In this document: positions 8,071 through 16,993 of the stretch, piece after piece
Position numbering within the stretch: the first letter of the stretch is position 1
Layout of the letters: every line of letters begins with the position of its first letter
Assembly: GCF_043757465.1 (NCBI RefSeq)
Contig: NZ_JAYVPL010000009.1
Coordinates: 23,845-87,844, forward strand
DNA length: 64,000 nucleotides
From: Armatimonas sp043757465
Lineage (GTDB): Bacteria; Armatimonadota; Armatimonadia; Armatimonadales; Armatimonadaceae
Direction: 5' to 3'
Program-made: the position numbers and the translations under genes
Notes under the pieces: generated by a model
Databases searched by the model: none
What the model was told of the DNA's origin: nothing
What the model saw: only the letters and a program-made list of their open reading frames with translations

Positions 8071-8097
8071 TTTAGCACCCACGGGCTGATTTAGCAC
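8066..8097 (+). repeat. Exact 14-bp direct repeat across a stop codon
   Basis: GCTGATTTAGCACC occurs at 8066-8079 and again at 8084-8097. The first copy contains the stop codon of the coiled-coil gene; the second lies just before the -10 box of the DUF177 gene. It could be a small duplication or a paired binding site. Confidence 0.7.
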
Positions 8098-8115
8098 CGA
8101 GAGGCAGCAGGGCGA

Positions 8116-8121
8116 TAGATT
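8116..8121 (+). promoter_or_regulatory. -10 box of a leaderless promoter for the DUF177 gene
   Basis: TAGATT precedes the ATG at 8128 by exactly six bases. It suggests a separate start for this gene in addition to readthrough from coaD. Confidence 0.5.
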
Positions 8122-8127
8122 ACTAAC

Positions 8128-8775
8128 ATGTCTAGATTTGCATACAACACAGACGATGACCCCGGCGAGGGAGGGGTCGTCTCGGTAGCCCCCCCCGGCA
8201 GTAAGGCGGCTGAGCGCGGAGTCAGTGCCCCCCTCAGCGGTGCTCCAGGCCCCGACGAGCTCCTGCTGGATGTCGGGATGCTGGCACGCACGCCGGGAAT
8301 GCGCTACCAGCACCACATCGCTGTACCCAGTGGAGCGATCGCGGAGCTTGGGGCTCTCTCCACGATTGTTGGGAAGGTCGTCTTGACCAACACGGGGGCG
8401 GCACTGCTCCTGGATGGAACCGCCTCGGCTACTCTCCAGATGGAGTGCACCCGCTGCCTGAAGCCCACACAGTACGCGGTTGAGGCGGAGCTCGAAGAGT
8501 CTTTCGATCTGATTGCTGCGAACACCGCCTATGCCCAGGGCGAGGTCAAGGTCATTGATGAAAATGTGGAGGCTTCTGTGGTCGAGGGGACGATTCTTAA
8601 CCTGGGCGATCTGCTACGACAGAATTTGCTTCTGGCCGCGCCTCTTCAGCCTCTCTGCGCCGAGGGGTGTTCCAATGGAATCTCTGTGCCGGAGGAGGAG
8701 CTAGAAGCACTTACCGTGACGGCCCCGCTTGCGGGGCTTGGAGATCTGTGGGCCAAGCGCCAGCAGGAGCCTTAG
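8128..8775 (+). CDS. yceD: DUF177 / YceD family protein
   Basis: Protein of 215 residues. The family core spans about residues 50-200, with conserved cysteines in QMECTRCLKP (about 108-117) and PLCAEGCSNG near residue 180, and the acidic ELEESFDL strand between. YceD in Escherichia coli has been tied to 23S rRNA accumulation and is usually encoded beside rpmF (L32). Here no rpmF follows. The first 45 residues are a low-complexity Gly/Pro/Asp-rich extension not typical of the family, so a later start is possible, but the leaderless -10 box supports this ATG. Confidence 0.85.
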   Translation: MSRFAYNTDDDPGEGGVVSVAPPGSKAAERGVSAPLSGAPGPDELLLDVGMLARTPGMRYQHHIAVPSGAIAELGALSTIVGKVVLTNTGAALLLDGTASATLQMECTRCLKPTQYAVEAELEESFDLIAANTAYAQGEVKVIDENVEASVVEGTILNLGDLLRQNLLLAAPLQPLCAEGCSNGISVPEEELEALTVTAPLAGLGDLWAKRQQEP

Positions 8776-8784
8776 TTAGGTGCG

Positions 8785-9099
8785 ATGACTATCTTTCTGG
8801 TTGCGTTGATTCCCGTACTCTTGATTGGCATCGTGCTGGTTGAACTGCTACTGTGGCACGCGCCACGTCGAGGGAAGCGCTCGGATCTCAAGAGCCGTCC
8901 CCTTCCACCTCGCCGCATTATTAGAGTGGTCACCCCCAGCGGCGACGTTCTCACCGGCGAGCCCGAGCGCATCGTCGCCTCGCTGGCTCGCCAGGGCTTC
9001 TTCGGAGCCTACCCTGACCCTGACCCCGCTGAGGCGTGGCACCTGCTCGATAGCTGGCGCGCTGTGGGCCGCATCCAGCTTCAAGTGGAGTGGCGTTAA
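8785..9099 (+). CDS. Small membrane-anchored protein of unknown function
   Basis: Protein of 104 residues with one N-terminal transmembrane helix (IFLVALIPVLLIGIVLVELL, residues 3-22), a basic stretch (HAPRRGKRSDLKSR), and a soluble domain of about 65 residues with VTPSGDVLTGEPERIVASLARQ. I do not recognise the family. It starts 9 bases after yceD and sits where rpmF is often found. It precedes truB in the same direction, so it is probably cotranscribed with the RNA-modification and ribosome genes around it. Confidence 0.75.
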   Translation: MTIFLVALIPVLLIGIVLVELLLWHAPRRGKRSDLKSRPLPPRRIIRVVTPSGDVLTGEPERIVASLARQGFFGAYPDPDPAEAWHLLDSWRAVGRIQLQVEWR

Positions 9100-9135
9100 G
9101 ACATCAGTAGTCGGGGATTTTGCGCGACGAGAGCT

Positions 9136-9960
9136 ATGGACGGATTTCTAAATATACACAAGCCTGCCGGTATGACGAGCCACGATGTGGTGGCGCGGGT
9201 TCGGCGGAGCTTAAAGATCAAGCGGGTGGGGCACGCGGGGACACTGGACCCCGATGCGACAGGAGTGTTAGTGGTGGCTGTCGGGCAGGCGACGCGGCTC
9301 TTGCCCCACGTACCACTGGAACCCAAAGTTTATCTGGCCACGATTGGCTTTGGCACTGCCACGGACACAGAGGATGCCAGTGGGCAAGTGACCACTGAGG
9401 CCGATGCATCGGGGCTGACACCAGAGGCGCTTCGTGCTGTTCTGCCACGCTTTGTCGGCGAGATCCAGCAAGTTCCCCCCATGGTTTCGGCACTGCACCA
9501 TAACGGCCAGCGGCTCTACGATCTGGCGCGGCAGGGAATCACGGTCGAGCGCGAGGCCCGAACCATTACGATTCATGCGCTTGATCTCATCACTCCCACA
9601 GTTATTCGGGTGACTTGTGGCGGGGGAACCTATATCCGAACGCTCTGCAAAGATATCGGCGAAGCGCTCGGGCTTCCGGCGCACATGGCGACACTGGTGC
9701 GCGAGGCTGTCGGGCCCTACAAGCTAGCCGAAGCAATTCACCTCGATGAGATTACGGAAGAGAAGCTCCTGCCGATGCATGAAGCCCTTGGCTGGCCGAC
9801 GCTTCGAGTGAGCGATCACGAAGCCGCCGAGCTAAAGCTGGGCAGGACGATTGAAGGCCCCACAAGTGGCGGCGAGTGCGCAGCGCTCCACCAGGAATGT
9901 TTAGTGGCGTTGGTTCGCTGGGAAAACGGGCACTGGCAGCCCTTCAAGGTATTTTCATGA
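9136..9960 (+). CDS. truB: tRNA pseudouridine-55 synthase
   Basis: Makes pseudouridine at position 55 of the T loop of tRNAs. 274 residues. The N terminus FLNIHKPAGMTSHDVV and the catalytic motif GHAGTLDPDATGVL (aspartate at about residue 40) are intact, as are YLATIGFGTATDTEDASG and the GGTYIRTLCKDIG motif. The C-terminal 60 residues are divergent. The last codons overlap the ribF start by an ATGA, indicating translational coupling. Confidence 0.97.
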   Translation: MDGFLNIHKPAGMTSHDVVARVRRSLKIKRVGHAGTLDPDATGVLVVAVGQATRLLPHVPLEPKVYLATIGFGTATDTEDASGQVTTEADASGLTPEALRAVLPRFVGEIQQVPPMVSALHHNGQRLYDLARQGITVEREARTITIHALDLITPTVIRVTCGGGTYIRTLCKDIGEALGLPAHMATLVREAVGPYKLAEAIHLDEITEEKLLPMHEALGWPTLRVSDHEAAELKLGRTIEGPTSGGECAALHQECLVALVRWENGHWQPFKVFS

Positions 9961-10856
9961 CACCAAAGACTTCCGCCCTTGGGCGGGGACTGGATGGTAG
10001 CTCTGCACTCACCATCGGGGTTTTCGATGGCGTTCACCGAGGGCACCAGGCGCTTCTTGCGGCGGCAAGGGCGAGCGGCTTGCCAACAACTGCCCTGACT
10101 TTTGATCCCCATCCGGCAGCACTGCTCTCGCCCGGACGAACTCCGAAGCTGCTCGGGACATTACCAGAGCGGCGGGAGCAGCTCAAGAGCTACGGCGCAG
10201 ACACTGTCCAGGTGATTGCTTTTGATCATGCTTTTGCAGCGCTGACCCCCGATGCATTCATAGAGCATCTGCTAAGGCCACTGAATCCCGGTTGCATCGT
10301 TGTTGGTGAAGACTTTCGTTTCGGCTGTGAGCGGCGCGGCGATGTGGAAACACTGCGTGCTGCGGGGCTGGAAGTGACTGTCCTGCCGGGCGTTTTTGTG
10401 GACGGGGTGCCTGCGCGCTCTACAGTGATCCGGCAGATGCTCGTTGGTGGACAAGTCACGGAAGCCGCACGCCTGCTTGGGCGTCCCTACACACTCTCCG
10501 GTGAGGTTGTTCACGGACGTAAGCTCGGTCGGACTATCGGCTACCCGACGGCAAACCTTTCCTCCGACACGCGCCTTCTTGTTCCCGCGCCTGGGGTCTA
10601 CGCGGGTATGGCGACACTCCCCGACGGGCGTGCGGTGCGTGCCGCGATCTCTATCGGCACCAACCCGACCATCACGGAAAACGGCCCGCTGACAGTGGAG
10701 GCGTTCTTGCTCGATGGCTTCGATGAGGACCTCTACGAGCAGAAGCTCGCTCTCGCGTTCGTGCATTTTCTGCGTGGCACGGTAAAGTTCGACGGGCTTG
10801 CGCCGCTTCTGGCACAGATGGCACGGGATGTTGCCCGAACGGAGCAACTGATTTGA
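9957..10856 (+). CDS. ribF: Bifunctional riboflavin kinase / FAD synthetase
   Basis: Phosphorylates riboflavin to FMN and adenylates FMN to FAD. 299 residues from the ATG that overlaps the truB stop (ATGA); a longer reading frame from 9876 would run inside truB and is rejected. The N-terminal nucleotidyltransferase has GVFDGVHRGHQALL and FDPHP. The flavokinase domain has SGEVVHGRKLGRTIGYPTANL, with the conserved PTAN motif, and GVYAGMATL. truB-ribF is a very common bacterial pair. Confidence 0.96.
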   Translation: MTPKTSALGRGLDGSSALTIGVFDGVHRGHQALLAAARASGLPTTALTFDPHPAALLSPGRTPKLLGTLPERREQLKSYGADTVQVIAFDHAFAALTPDAFIEHLLRPLNPGCIVVGEDFRFGCERRGDVETLRAAGLEVTVLPGVFVDGVPARSTVIRQMLVGGQVTEAARLLGRPYTLSGEVVHGRKLGRTIGYPTANLSSDTRLLVPAPGVYAGMATLPDGRAVRAAISIGTNPTITENGPLTVEAFLLDGFDEDLYEQKLALAFVHFLRGTVKFDGLAPLLAQMARDVARTEQLI

Positions 10857-11590
10857 ACCGAGAGTACTACCTGCAGATGCGCCGCCTAGAGGACTGCCAC
10901 TGGTGGTTTGTAGCACGTCGGAACCTGATCTGCGCCGCCCTGCGCCGCTTCTGCACAATCGAGAACCCTCTGGTGCTCGACATGGGCTGTGGAACGGGCG
11001 GCACATTGGATCGGCTCAGGGAGTTCGCACAACCCGTCGGGCTGGATCTAGAGCCGCTGGCACTGGAGCTCTGCCGGGAGCGGGGACACGTGAACCTGGT
11101 TCTCGCCTCCGCGACCTCACTGCCATTTGCCGAGGCGAGCTTCGATGCAGCGATCGCGCTGGATGTTCTGGAGCATATCCCTGACCATACCCTTGCGGCA
11201 CGAGAGCTGGCACGCGCACTCAAGCCCGGAGGCGTTGCGGTGGTGACGGTGCCTGCCTACCAGTCGCTCTGGAGTGGCCATGATGTGGCCTTGATGCACC
11301 AGCGGCGCTACCGGGCAGAGGAGGTGCGGCACTTGCTCGAAGGAGCGGGGCTTGAGATCGAGCGACTTTCCTACACCGTCTCAGCACTCCTGCCTGCGGT
11401 CTGGGTGGTACGGAAGCTACAAAACGCACTGCAAAAAAAAGACGTCCTGCCGCGCGCGGACGCAAGGCCGACACGGGAGCCCCTGAATGGTTTTTTAGAG
11501 TGGGTACTGGATCTGGAGACACGGGTTGTTCTGCGCCACTCCCTGCCCTTTGGCCTGACCGTTTTTGCCGTGGCTCGGAAACCCGACTAG
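10853..11590 (+). CDS. Class I SAM-dependent methyltransferase
   Basis: Protein of 245 residues starting at TTG, which overlaps the ribF stop as TTGA; the opening MNREYYLQMRRLEDCHWWF is the common start of a family of methyltransferases (often annotated as UbiE/COQ5-like) associated with polysaccharide or lipid modification. The SAM site is LDMGCGTGGTLDRL, followed by PVGLDLEPLAL, FDAAIALDVLEHI and LKPGGVAVVTVPAY. A conserved LMHQRRYRAEE segment follows. Substrate unknown. Its end overlaps the convergent ABC ATPase gene by four bases. Confidence 0.88.
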   Translation: MNREYYLQMRRLEDCHWWFVARRNLICAALRRFCTIENPLVLDMGCGTGGTLDRLREFAQPVGLDLEPLALELCRERGHVNLVLASATSLPFAEASFDAAIALDVLEHIPDHTLAARELARALKPGGVAVVTVPAYQSLWSGHDVALMHQRRYRAEEVRHLLEGAGLEIERLSYTVSALLPAVWVVRKLQNALQKKDVLPRADARPTREPLNGFLEWVLDLETRVVLRHSLPFGLTVFAVARKPD

Positions 11591-12579
11591 GCAGCGACTG
11601 CCGTTGGCACCTCGGTGGTCTCCGTGTCGGCGCTCTGGACGGAGAAGACAGTCACGTAGATGTCGTGCAGGCTGGCGGGCTCGGCGAGAATCTCGGTGAG
11701 GCGCATACGCTGCTTGATGAAGTTTAACACATCGTTGCGGGGCACGGCGGCGCTGATGAGCATACGGATGTCACCACTGGCGGTGCGCTCCACGGAACGG
11801 ATTGCAGGGTGATCCCGGAACGGCTTGAGATCCACTGACATCGGATCAACGACGCGCAGTCGGACACTTAGACCGACTTGGGCCCGCTTCCGCAGCATAG
11901 TGAGAGTGCCATCCGCCACGAGCCGACCCTGGTGCATGATGAGAAAACGATCCGCGATACGCTCCAGGAGGTGCATGTGATGATCGCTGATCAGGATGGT
12001 CATCCCCGTTTCCTGTAGCTCCCGAATGAGTCCAATAAACCACTCCTGGTTGACTGGGTCTAGGCCATTGAAAGGCTCATCGAGATAAACGATGCTCGGG
12101 CCGTGCAGGACGGACTCCGCGAACTGAATCTTCTGCTGATTTCCCTTGGAGAAGCTGGACAGAGCCATGTTGGGGCGGTTGGTCATGCCCAGACGGTCCA
12201 GCCAGTACTGGGTTGCTTCCGCCGCCTCGCCCCCCGTGAGCCCTTTGCGGGTGGCTGCGTGGTAGAGAAGGCGCTCGACGGCCAGGCTCATGTAGTAGGA
12301 GCTATCCCCCGGGAAAAATCCAATCTGCGAGAGATCAGGTTCCTCGGTGGCTCCCTCATCGAAATAGTAGACTACCTTTCCCATGTCGGCTTTTTCCCGC
12401 TGGGCCATGATCGAGCCGATCGTGGTTTTCCCCGCACCATTGGGGCCAATCAGGGCAATCACTTCCCCACGACGTGCTTGAAAACTCACTCCCTTGAGGG
12501 CGTGAGTGGGGTCGTAGATCCGATGGATGTTCTGAATATCCAGTATGATGTCGTCAACCGGGCCCGCTGTATCCGGCAT
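11587..12579 (-). CDS. Orphan ABC transporter ATP-binding protein
   Basis: ATPase of 330 residues from the ABC-2 exporter group. Walker A is GPNGAGKT (about 44-51), the signature is the variant SSFSKGNQQK, Walker B is SIVYLDEPFNGLDP, and the switch histidine is in ISDHHMH. About 100 residues after the ATPase core resemble the DUF4162-type regulatory domain often attached to these proteins. No permease gene is adjacent, so the membrane partner must be encoded elsewhere. The start has a good Shine-Dalgarno (AGGAGG). The Q-loop area contains an atypical DLSQIGFFPGDSSYY segment. Confidence 0.88.
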   Translation of the reverse strand: MPDTAGPVDDIILDIQNIHRIYDPTHALKGVSFQARRGEVIALIGPNGAGKTTIGSIMAQREKADMGKVVYYFDEGATEEPDLSQIGFFPGDSSYYMSLAVERLLYHAATRKGLTGGEAAEATQYWLDRLGMTNRPNMALSSFSKGNQQKIQFAESVLHGPSIVYLDEPFNGLDPVNQEWFIGLIRELQETGMTILISDHHMHLLERIADRFLIMHQGRLVADGTLTMLRKRAQVGLSVRLRVVDPMSVDLKPFRDHPAIRSVERTASGDIRMLISAAVPRNDVLNFIKQRMRLTEILAEPASLHDIYVTVFSVQSADTETTEVPTAVAA

Positions 12580-12671
12580 CGCCTAGCCTCCTGCACGTAG
12601 GGAGATCTGCTTCACACAAATTCACCCGGTAGAAGTATCGGCGCAATCGCTTCAGGACTTAAGCCCTGAGG

Positions 12672-12677
12672 TAAGAT
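12672..12677 (+). promoter_or_regulatory. -10 box of a leaderless promoter for nadE
   Basis: TAAGAT is followed by exactly six bases and the ATG at 12684, with no Shine-Dalgarno sequence. Confidence 0.6.
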
Positions 12678-12683
12678 AATCCC

Positions 12684-14681
12684 ATGTTGCCGTTTTTTAA
12701 CCCGTACCGCCACGGCTTGGTTCGCGCGGCGGTCTGTATTCCTCTGGTGCGCGTCGCGGATCCCGCGTTCAATGCGGAGCGGACGATTGCGCTGGCCGCC
12801 CGCGCCTCGGAGCAGCACGCCGCTGTGGCGCTCTTCCCAGAGCTTGGGCTCTCGGCCTACTCCTGTGAGGATCTATTTCACCAGAGCGCTCTCCTAGACG
12901 CGACGCAGCGTGCACTTGCCTCTGTGATCGCGGCGAGCGCCGCGTGGGAGACGGTGCTACTGATCGGCTTGCCGCTGCGTGTGGAACAGTGCCTACTCAA
13001 TGTCTGCGCCGTGGTGCAACGTGGCAAGGTTCTGGGGCTGGTTCCCAAGACCTATCTGCCCAGCTACCGGGAGTTCTACGAGAAGCGCCAGTTCGCCTCA
13101 GGCCGTGATGTGGTCACCCGCGACGTGAGCTTGCTGGGAAGCACGGTTCCACTCGGCTCGGATCTCGTCTTTACTTGCACAAATCTGCCGGACTTTACGC
13201 TTCATGTCGAGATCTGCGAGGATGTCTGGACACCGCTGCCGCCCTCCACGTTTGGTGCCCTTGCCGGGGCGACTGTCTTAGCCAACCTCTCGGCGAGCAA
13301 TATCACTGTGGGCAAAGCGGAGTACCGAAAGGCACTGGCATCGGGCCAGTCCGCGCGCTGTCTGTCTGCCTATCTCTACTCGGCGGCGGGGCCGGGTGAG
13401 AGCACCAATGACTTAGCCTGGGATGGCCACGCGCTGGTCTATGAAAACGGCACGAAGCTGGCCGAGTCCGAGCGTTTCTCCGAGGACGAAGATCTGATTC
13501 TGGCCGATATTGATCTGGAGCGTCTGGTACAAGAGCGCATGCGCCAGACCAGCTTTGCCGACTCGGTGCACGACCAGCGTGAGAAGCTCGCCACGATGCG
13601 CCGGGTTGCGTTTACCTTTGAGCCGCCGCTCACGGAGACAAAGCTCCTCCGCCCTGTTGAGCGCTTCCCGTTTGTCCCGGATGACGCGGCCGTGCGCGAT
13701 GCCCACTGCTACGAAGCTTATAATATTCAAGTCCACGGTCTGCACAAGCGCTTGCAGAGCGCCAAGATCGAGAAGATCGTGATTGGGGTCTCGGGCGGGC
13801 TGGACTCGACGCACGCGCTGATTGTCGCCTGCAACACGATGGACAAGCTGGGTCTGCCCCGCACGAATATTCTCGCCTACACGATGCCCGGTTTTGCCAC
13901 CAGCGACCACACCAAGTCCAATGCCCATGCACTCATGGCGGCGCTCGGTGTCACAGCGACCGAGCTGGACATTCGCCCGTCGTGCTTGCAGATGTTAAAA
14001 GACCTCGGCCACCCGTTTCATGCGGGCGAGCCGGTCTACGACATTACTTTTGAGAACGTGCAAGCGGGCGAGCGCACCAGCCATCTCTTCCGGCTCGCCA
14101 ACTTCCACAACGGCATTGTGCTCGGCACCGGTGACCTCTCCGAGCTTGCGCTAGGCTGGTGCACCTACGGCGTCGGGGATCACATGAGCCACTACAATGT
14201 GAATGCCTCCGTCCCTAAAACCCTCATCCAGTATCTCATCCGCTGGGTCGCGACCAAGGGCTTATTTGGTGAGGAGGCCAGCCGCATTCTTATCAGCATC
14301 GCCGACACGGAGATCTCCCCTGAGCTAATCCCTGGCGGAGATTCGAGTGACAAGCCCGCACAAAAAACCGAGGAGAAGATCGGGCCGTATGCGCTGCAAG
14401 ACTTTAACCTCTACTACATCACGCGCTTTGGCTTCACCCCCAGCAAAGTCGCCTATCTCTCAGCCAGTGTCGGGGATTCCTACGACCTGCCGACGATCAA
14501 AAAATGGCTCGAAGTCTTTCTCTGGCGCTTCTTTAAAACCAGCCAGTTCAAGCGCACTTGCGTCCCTAACGGCCCCAAAGTCGGCAGCGGCGGCAGCCTC
14601 TCACCCCGAGGAGACTGGCGCGCCCCCTCAGACTCGGAAGCGACCCTGTGGCTTGAGGAACTACGGGCGAATGTTCCGTGA
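12684..14681 (+). CDS. nadE: Glutamine-dependent NAD(+) synthetase
   Basis: Last step of NAD synthesis: amidates nicotinic acid adenine dinucleotide using glutamine. 665 residues, the long two-domain type. The N-terminal nitrilase-like glutaminase has its triad: Glu in FPELGLSAY, Lys in GLVPKTYLP, Cys in VEICEDVW. The C-terminal synthetase has the PP-loop IGVSGGLDSTHAL (about 370-382) and TGDLSELALGWCTYG. The long YREFYEKRQF and ASNITVGK segments match this class. The start is fixed by the leaderless -10 box. The next gene begins 13 bases after the stop. Confidence 0.96.
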   Translation: MLPFFNPYRHGLVRAAVCIPLVRVADPAFNAERTIALAARASEQHAAVALFPELGLSAYSCEDLFHQSALLDATQRALASVIAASAAWETVLLIGLPLRVEQCLLNVCAVVQRGKVLGLVPKTYLPSYREFYEKRQFASGRDVVTRDVSLLGSTVPLGSDLVFTCTNLPDFTLHVEICEDVWTPLPPSTFGALAGATVLANLSASNITVGKAEYRKALASGQSARCLSAYLYSAAGPGESTNDLAWDGHALVYENGTKLAESERFSEDEDLILADIDLERLVQERMRQTSFADSVHDQREKLATMRRVAFTFEPPLTETKLLRPVERFPFVPDDAAVRDAHCYEAYNIQVHGLHKRLQSAKIEKIVIGVSGGLDSTHALIVACNTMDKLGLPRTNILAYTMPGFATSDHTKSNAHALMAALGVTATELDIRPSCLQMLKDLGHPFHAGEPVYDITFENVQAGERTSHLFRLANFHNGIVLGTGDLSELALGWCTYGVGDHMSHYNVNASVPKTLIQYLIRWVATKGLFGEEASRILISIADTEISPELIPGGDSSDKPAQKTEEKIGPYALQDFNLYYITRFGFTPSKVAYLSASVGDSYDLPTIKKWLEVFLWRFFKTSQFKRTCVPNGPKVGSGGSLSPRGDWRAPSDSEATLWLEELRANVP

Positions 14682-14682
14682 T

Positions 14683-14688
14683 TAGGAT
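14683..14688 (+). promoter_or_regulatory. -10 box of a leaderless promoter for the sialidase-esterase gene
   Basis: TAGGAT right after the nadE stop codon, exactly six bases before the ATG at 14695; no Shine-Dalgarno sequence. Suggests independent expression despite the 13-base gap. Confidence 0.5.
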
Positions 14689-14694
14689 TTAAAC

Positions 14695-16398
14695 ATGACC
14701 CAAGACGTTCTATGGAAGAGTGGCCAGGGCGGCTACAAGTCCTACCGAATTCCGGCGCTGGCAGTGACAACAAAAGGCACCGTGCTGGCGTTTTGCGAAG
14801 GGCGGCGTGCGGGGGCAGGGGATAGCGGGGCGATTGAGATTCTCCTGCGTCGCTCGGTAGATAATGGCGCGAGCTGGAGCGAGCAGCAGGTTGTCTGGGC
14901 CGATGTGGGCAATACCTGCGGCAACCCATCGCCTGTAGTGGACAGGCAAACAGGGATGATCTGGCTCCTGCTCACCTGGAACCGAGGCGACGACAAAGAG
15001 CCGCAGATTATCGCCCAGACCAGTAAGGACACGAGAAGAGTTTTTGTCACGTCATCGGTAGATGATGGTAGCACTTGGACGACCCCACGCGAGATCACGG
15101 CGGATGTGAAACTCCCCGAGTGGACGTGGTACGCAACGGGACCGGGCGCGGGGATTCAGCTTGAAAAAAACGGGCGTCTGGTGATTCCCTGCGACCATAT
15201 CGAGGCCAAGACCAAGCGCTATTTTTCGCATGTGATCTACAGCGATGACCACGGGGCGAGCTGGAAACGGGGCGGCACGCCGCCGCGTGATCAGGTGAAC
15301 GAGTGCGAAGTGGTCGAGCGCAGCGACGGCAGCCTGCTGCTCAACATGCGTAGCTACGATCTGGCTTCGAGGGCGCGACAGGTAGCAGTCAGTAAAGACG
15401 GAGGACTGACTTGGAGCGACCAGCGCCCGGATTTTGCGCTCATCGAGCCTATTTGCCAGGCCAGCATCCGGCGCGCCGATACGAAAACGATTGTCTTCTC
15501 CAACCCCGCCAGCCGGGAGGGGCGTAAAAATCTCACCGTGCGTGCCAGTGAGGATGATGGCAAGACCTGGGAGCGACGGCTGACGCTGCATGCCGGGCCG
15601 AGTGCGTACTCGGACTTGGCTTCGCTGAAGAACAACACGCTCGGTTGTCTGTATGAGTGTGGCGAGAAAAGTGCCTATGAGACAATCACACTCGCCCGTT
15701 TTGCACTCAAAGACCTGCCCCGAGTGCCGACCCTCTTTCTGGCAGGCGACTCCACGATGGCCGAGAAACTCCCCGACAAGCGCCCCGAGACCGGCTGGGG
15801 CGAGGGACTGCGGCTCTTTGTGGACGAGAGCAAGCTGCGAATCGAGAATCACGCGATCAATGGGCGAAGCACCAAGAGCTTTTTGGCCGAAAAACGCTGG
15901 GAGGCGCTGCTTGCCCGTGTGCAGAAAGGCGACTGGGTCTTTATTCAGTTTGGTCACAACGACCAGTCCAAAGAGAAAGGCGAGCGCTACACCCCCCCAG
16001 AAGACTACAAGGCAAATCTCACGCGTTTTGTTTCCGATGTCCGCAAGCGGGGCGCGAACCCCGTGCTCCTGACCCCGGTGATGCGTCGCCGCTTCGATGC
16101 GCAAGGGCAGTTCTATGATACGCACGGTGTCTACCCAGACTTGGTGCGTGACGTTGCTACGGCGACGAAAACACCTCTGATAGACCACCAGCGACTGAGC
16201 GAGAAAGTTCTGCGTTCGCTTGGTGCAGAGCCATCGCGCAAGCTGTTCCTGCAGCTCAAGCCGGACGAGAACCCTCACTATCCCAAGGGGGTCGAGGATA
16301 ACACGCACTTTAATACGGAAGGGGCAAGAGCGATGGCGGCGCTCGTCGTTGAGGCGCTACGTGAGTCTAAGCTCGCACTGACAGAGGCGCTCCTCTAG
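14695..16398 (+). CDS. Sialidase-like / SGNH esterase fusion protein
   Basis: Protein of 567 residues with two catalytic-type domains. Residues 1-340 form a six-bladed sialidase-type propeller: an early YRIPALAVT arginine region and five Asp-box-like repeats (SVDNGASW, SVDDGSTW, SDDHGASW, SKDGGLTW, SEDDGKTW). Residues 345-567 form an SGNH hydrolase close to rhamnogalacturonan acetylesterase, with LAGDSTMA (block I Ser), INGRST (Gly block), FGHNDQS (Asn block) and DNTHFNTEGA (catalytic Asp-His). I infer removal of a terminal sugar and an acetyl group from the same glycan. No signal peptide is visible at this start, which is odd for an extracellular glycan enzyme. Confidence 0.85.
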   Translation: MTQDVLWKSGQGGYKSYRIPALAVTTKGTVLAFCEGRRAGAGDSGAIEILLRRSVDNGASWSEQQVVWADVGNTCGNPSPVVDRQTGMIWLLLTWNRGDDKEPQIIAQTSKDTRRVFVTSSVDDGSTWTTPREITADVKLPEWTWYATGPGAGIQLEKNGRLVIPCDHIEAKTKRYFSHVIYSDDHGASWKRGGTPPRDQVNECEVVERSDGSLLLNMRSYDLASRARQVAVSKDGGLTWSDQRPDFALIEPICQASIRRADTKTIVFSNPASREGRKNLTVRASEDDGKTWERRLTLHAGPSAYSDLASLKNNTLGCLYECGEKSAYETITLARFALKDLPRVPTLFLAGDSTMAEKLPDKRPETGWGEGLRLFVDESKLRIENHAINGRSTKSFLAEKRWEALLARVQKGDWVFIQFGHNDQSKEKGERYTPPEDYKANLTRFVSDVRKRGANPVLLTPVMRRRFDAQGQFYDTHGVYPDLVRDVATATKTPLIDHQRLSEKVLRSLGAEPSRKLFLQLKPDENPHYPKGVEDNTHFNTEGARAMAALVVEALRESKLALTEALL

Positions 16399-16949
16399 CG
16401 GTAGGCTAGCAGCAGGGTATTGCGGTCACGAGTGGTAATGGCGAGCTGGGGACCGGGGGCTTCGTACATCAAATCGTCTGTGCTTGGGCTGTGGCCGGAA
16501 ATCCCAAGCGCATGACCTAGCTCGTGGGCGGCGATCAGGGTCAGCCAGTCCTCTTCCAGCCCGGAGTTGAGCAAAGTCAGTGCGCTCTGAAGCTCCTGCG
16601 TGCTCGCGTCCGCCATCACGGTTGTCTTTCCCTGAGAGCCATCCAGCACGGCCGGGGAAGCTAGGCGCACCACAATAGGCGCCTCCGGCGAGCTTGAGCG
16701 AATGAGCGTGACCTTGCCCAGGAGCGCTTCGTTCCAGAGGTGCATGGCGTACTCTATTTTCTGTGCCTGCACCTCGGTCATATTGTCGAGCCAGACCGCC
16801 ACACGGGGCTGGGGCCAGTGGCGCAATGAGCGCAGCGAGGAGGCATAGTTGGGGGTAAGATCAGAGCTGGGGGGCGACAGCGTTGACGAGCGCACGGTTC
16901 CCGCAGCACAGCCACCACAGACAAATAACAGAAATACTCCGAGTCGCAT
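16395..16949 (-). CDS. Matrixin-like zinc metalloprotease
   Basis: Protein of 184 residues. The zinc site AAHELGHALGISGH (about 141-154) is the long HExxHxxGxxH motif of metzincins, followed by DDLMYE, which supplies the Met-turn methionine. The N terminus is a hydrophobic signal (GVFLLFVCGGCAAG) with a cysteine that could be lipidated, although the lipobox is not canonical. The small size and absence of a long propeptide fit the bacterial matrixin/M10-like group. Exported location inferred. It is divergent from the broken DUF72 gene and overlaps the sialidase-esterase gene tail to tail. Confidence 0.85.
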   Translation of the reverse strand: MRLGVFLLFVCGGCAAGTVRSSTLSPPSSDLTPNYASSLRSLRHWPQPRVAVWLDNMTEVQAQKIEYAMHLWNEALLGKVTLIRSSSPEAPIVVRLASPAVLDGSQGKTTVMADASTQELQSALTLLNSGLEEDWLTLIAAHELGHALGISGHSPSTDDLMYEAPGPQLAITTRDRNTLLLAYR

Positions 16950-16993
16950 AGTGTAAAAACTATAACGGTGTAAACTTTAGAGGACAAGGTTCG

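Noticed and set aside
9876..9956. Longer N terminus for ribF
   Set aside because: It would lie inside truB; the ATGA overlap start gives a standard-length protein.
15052..16308. Long minus-strand reading frame (418 codons) opposite the sialidase-esterase gene
   Set aside because: It mirrors a strongly supported gene on the other strand, matches no family and has no ribosome site or leaderless -10 box.
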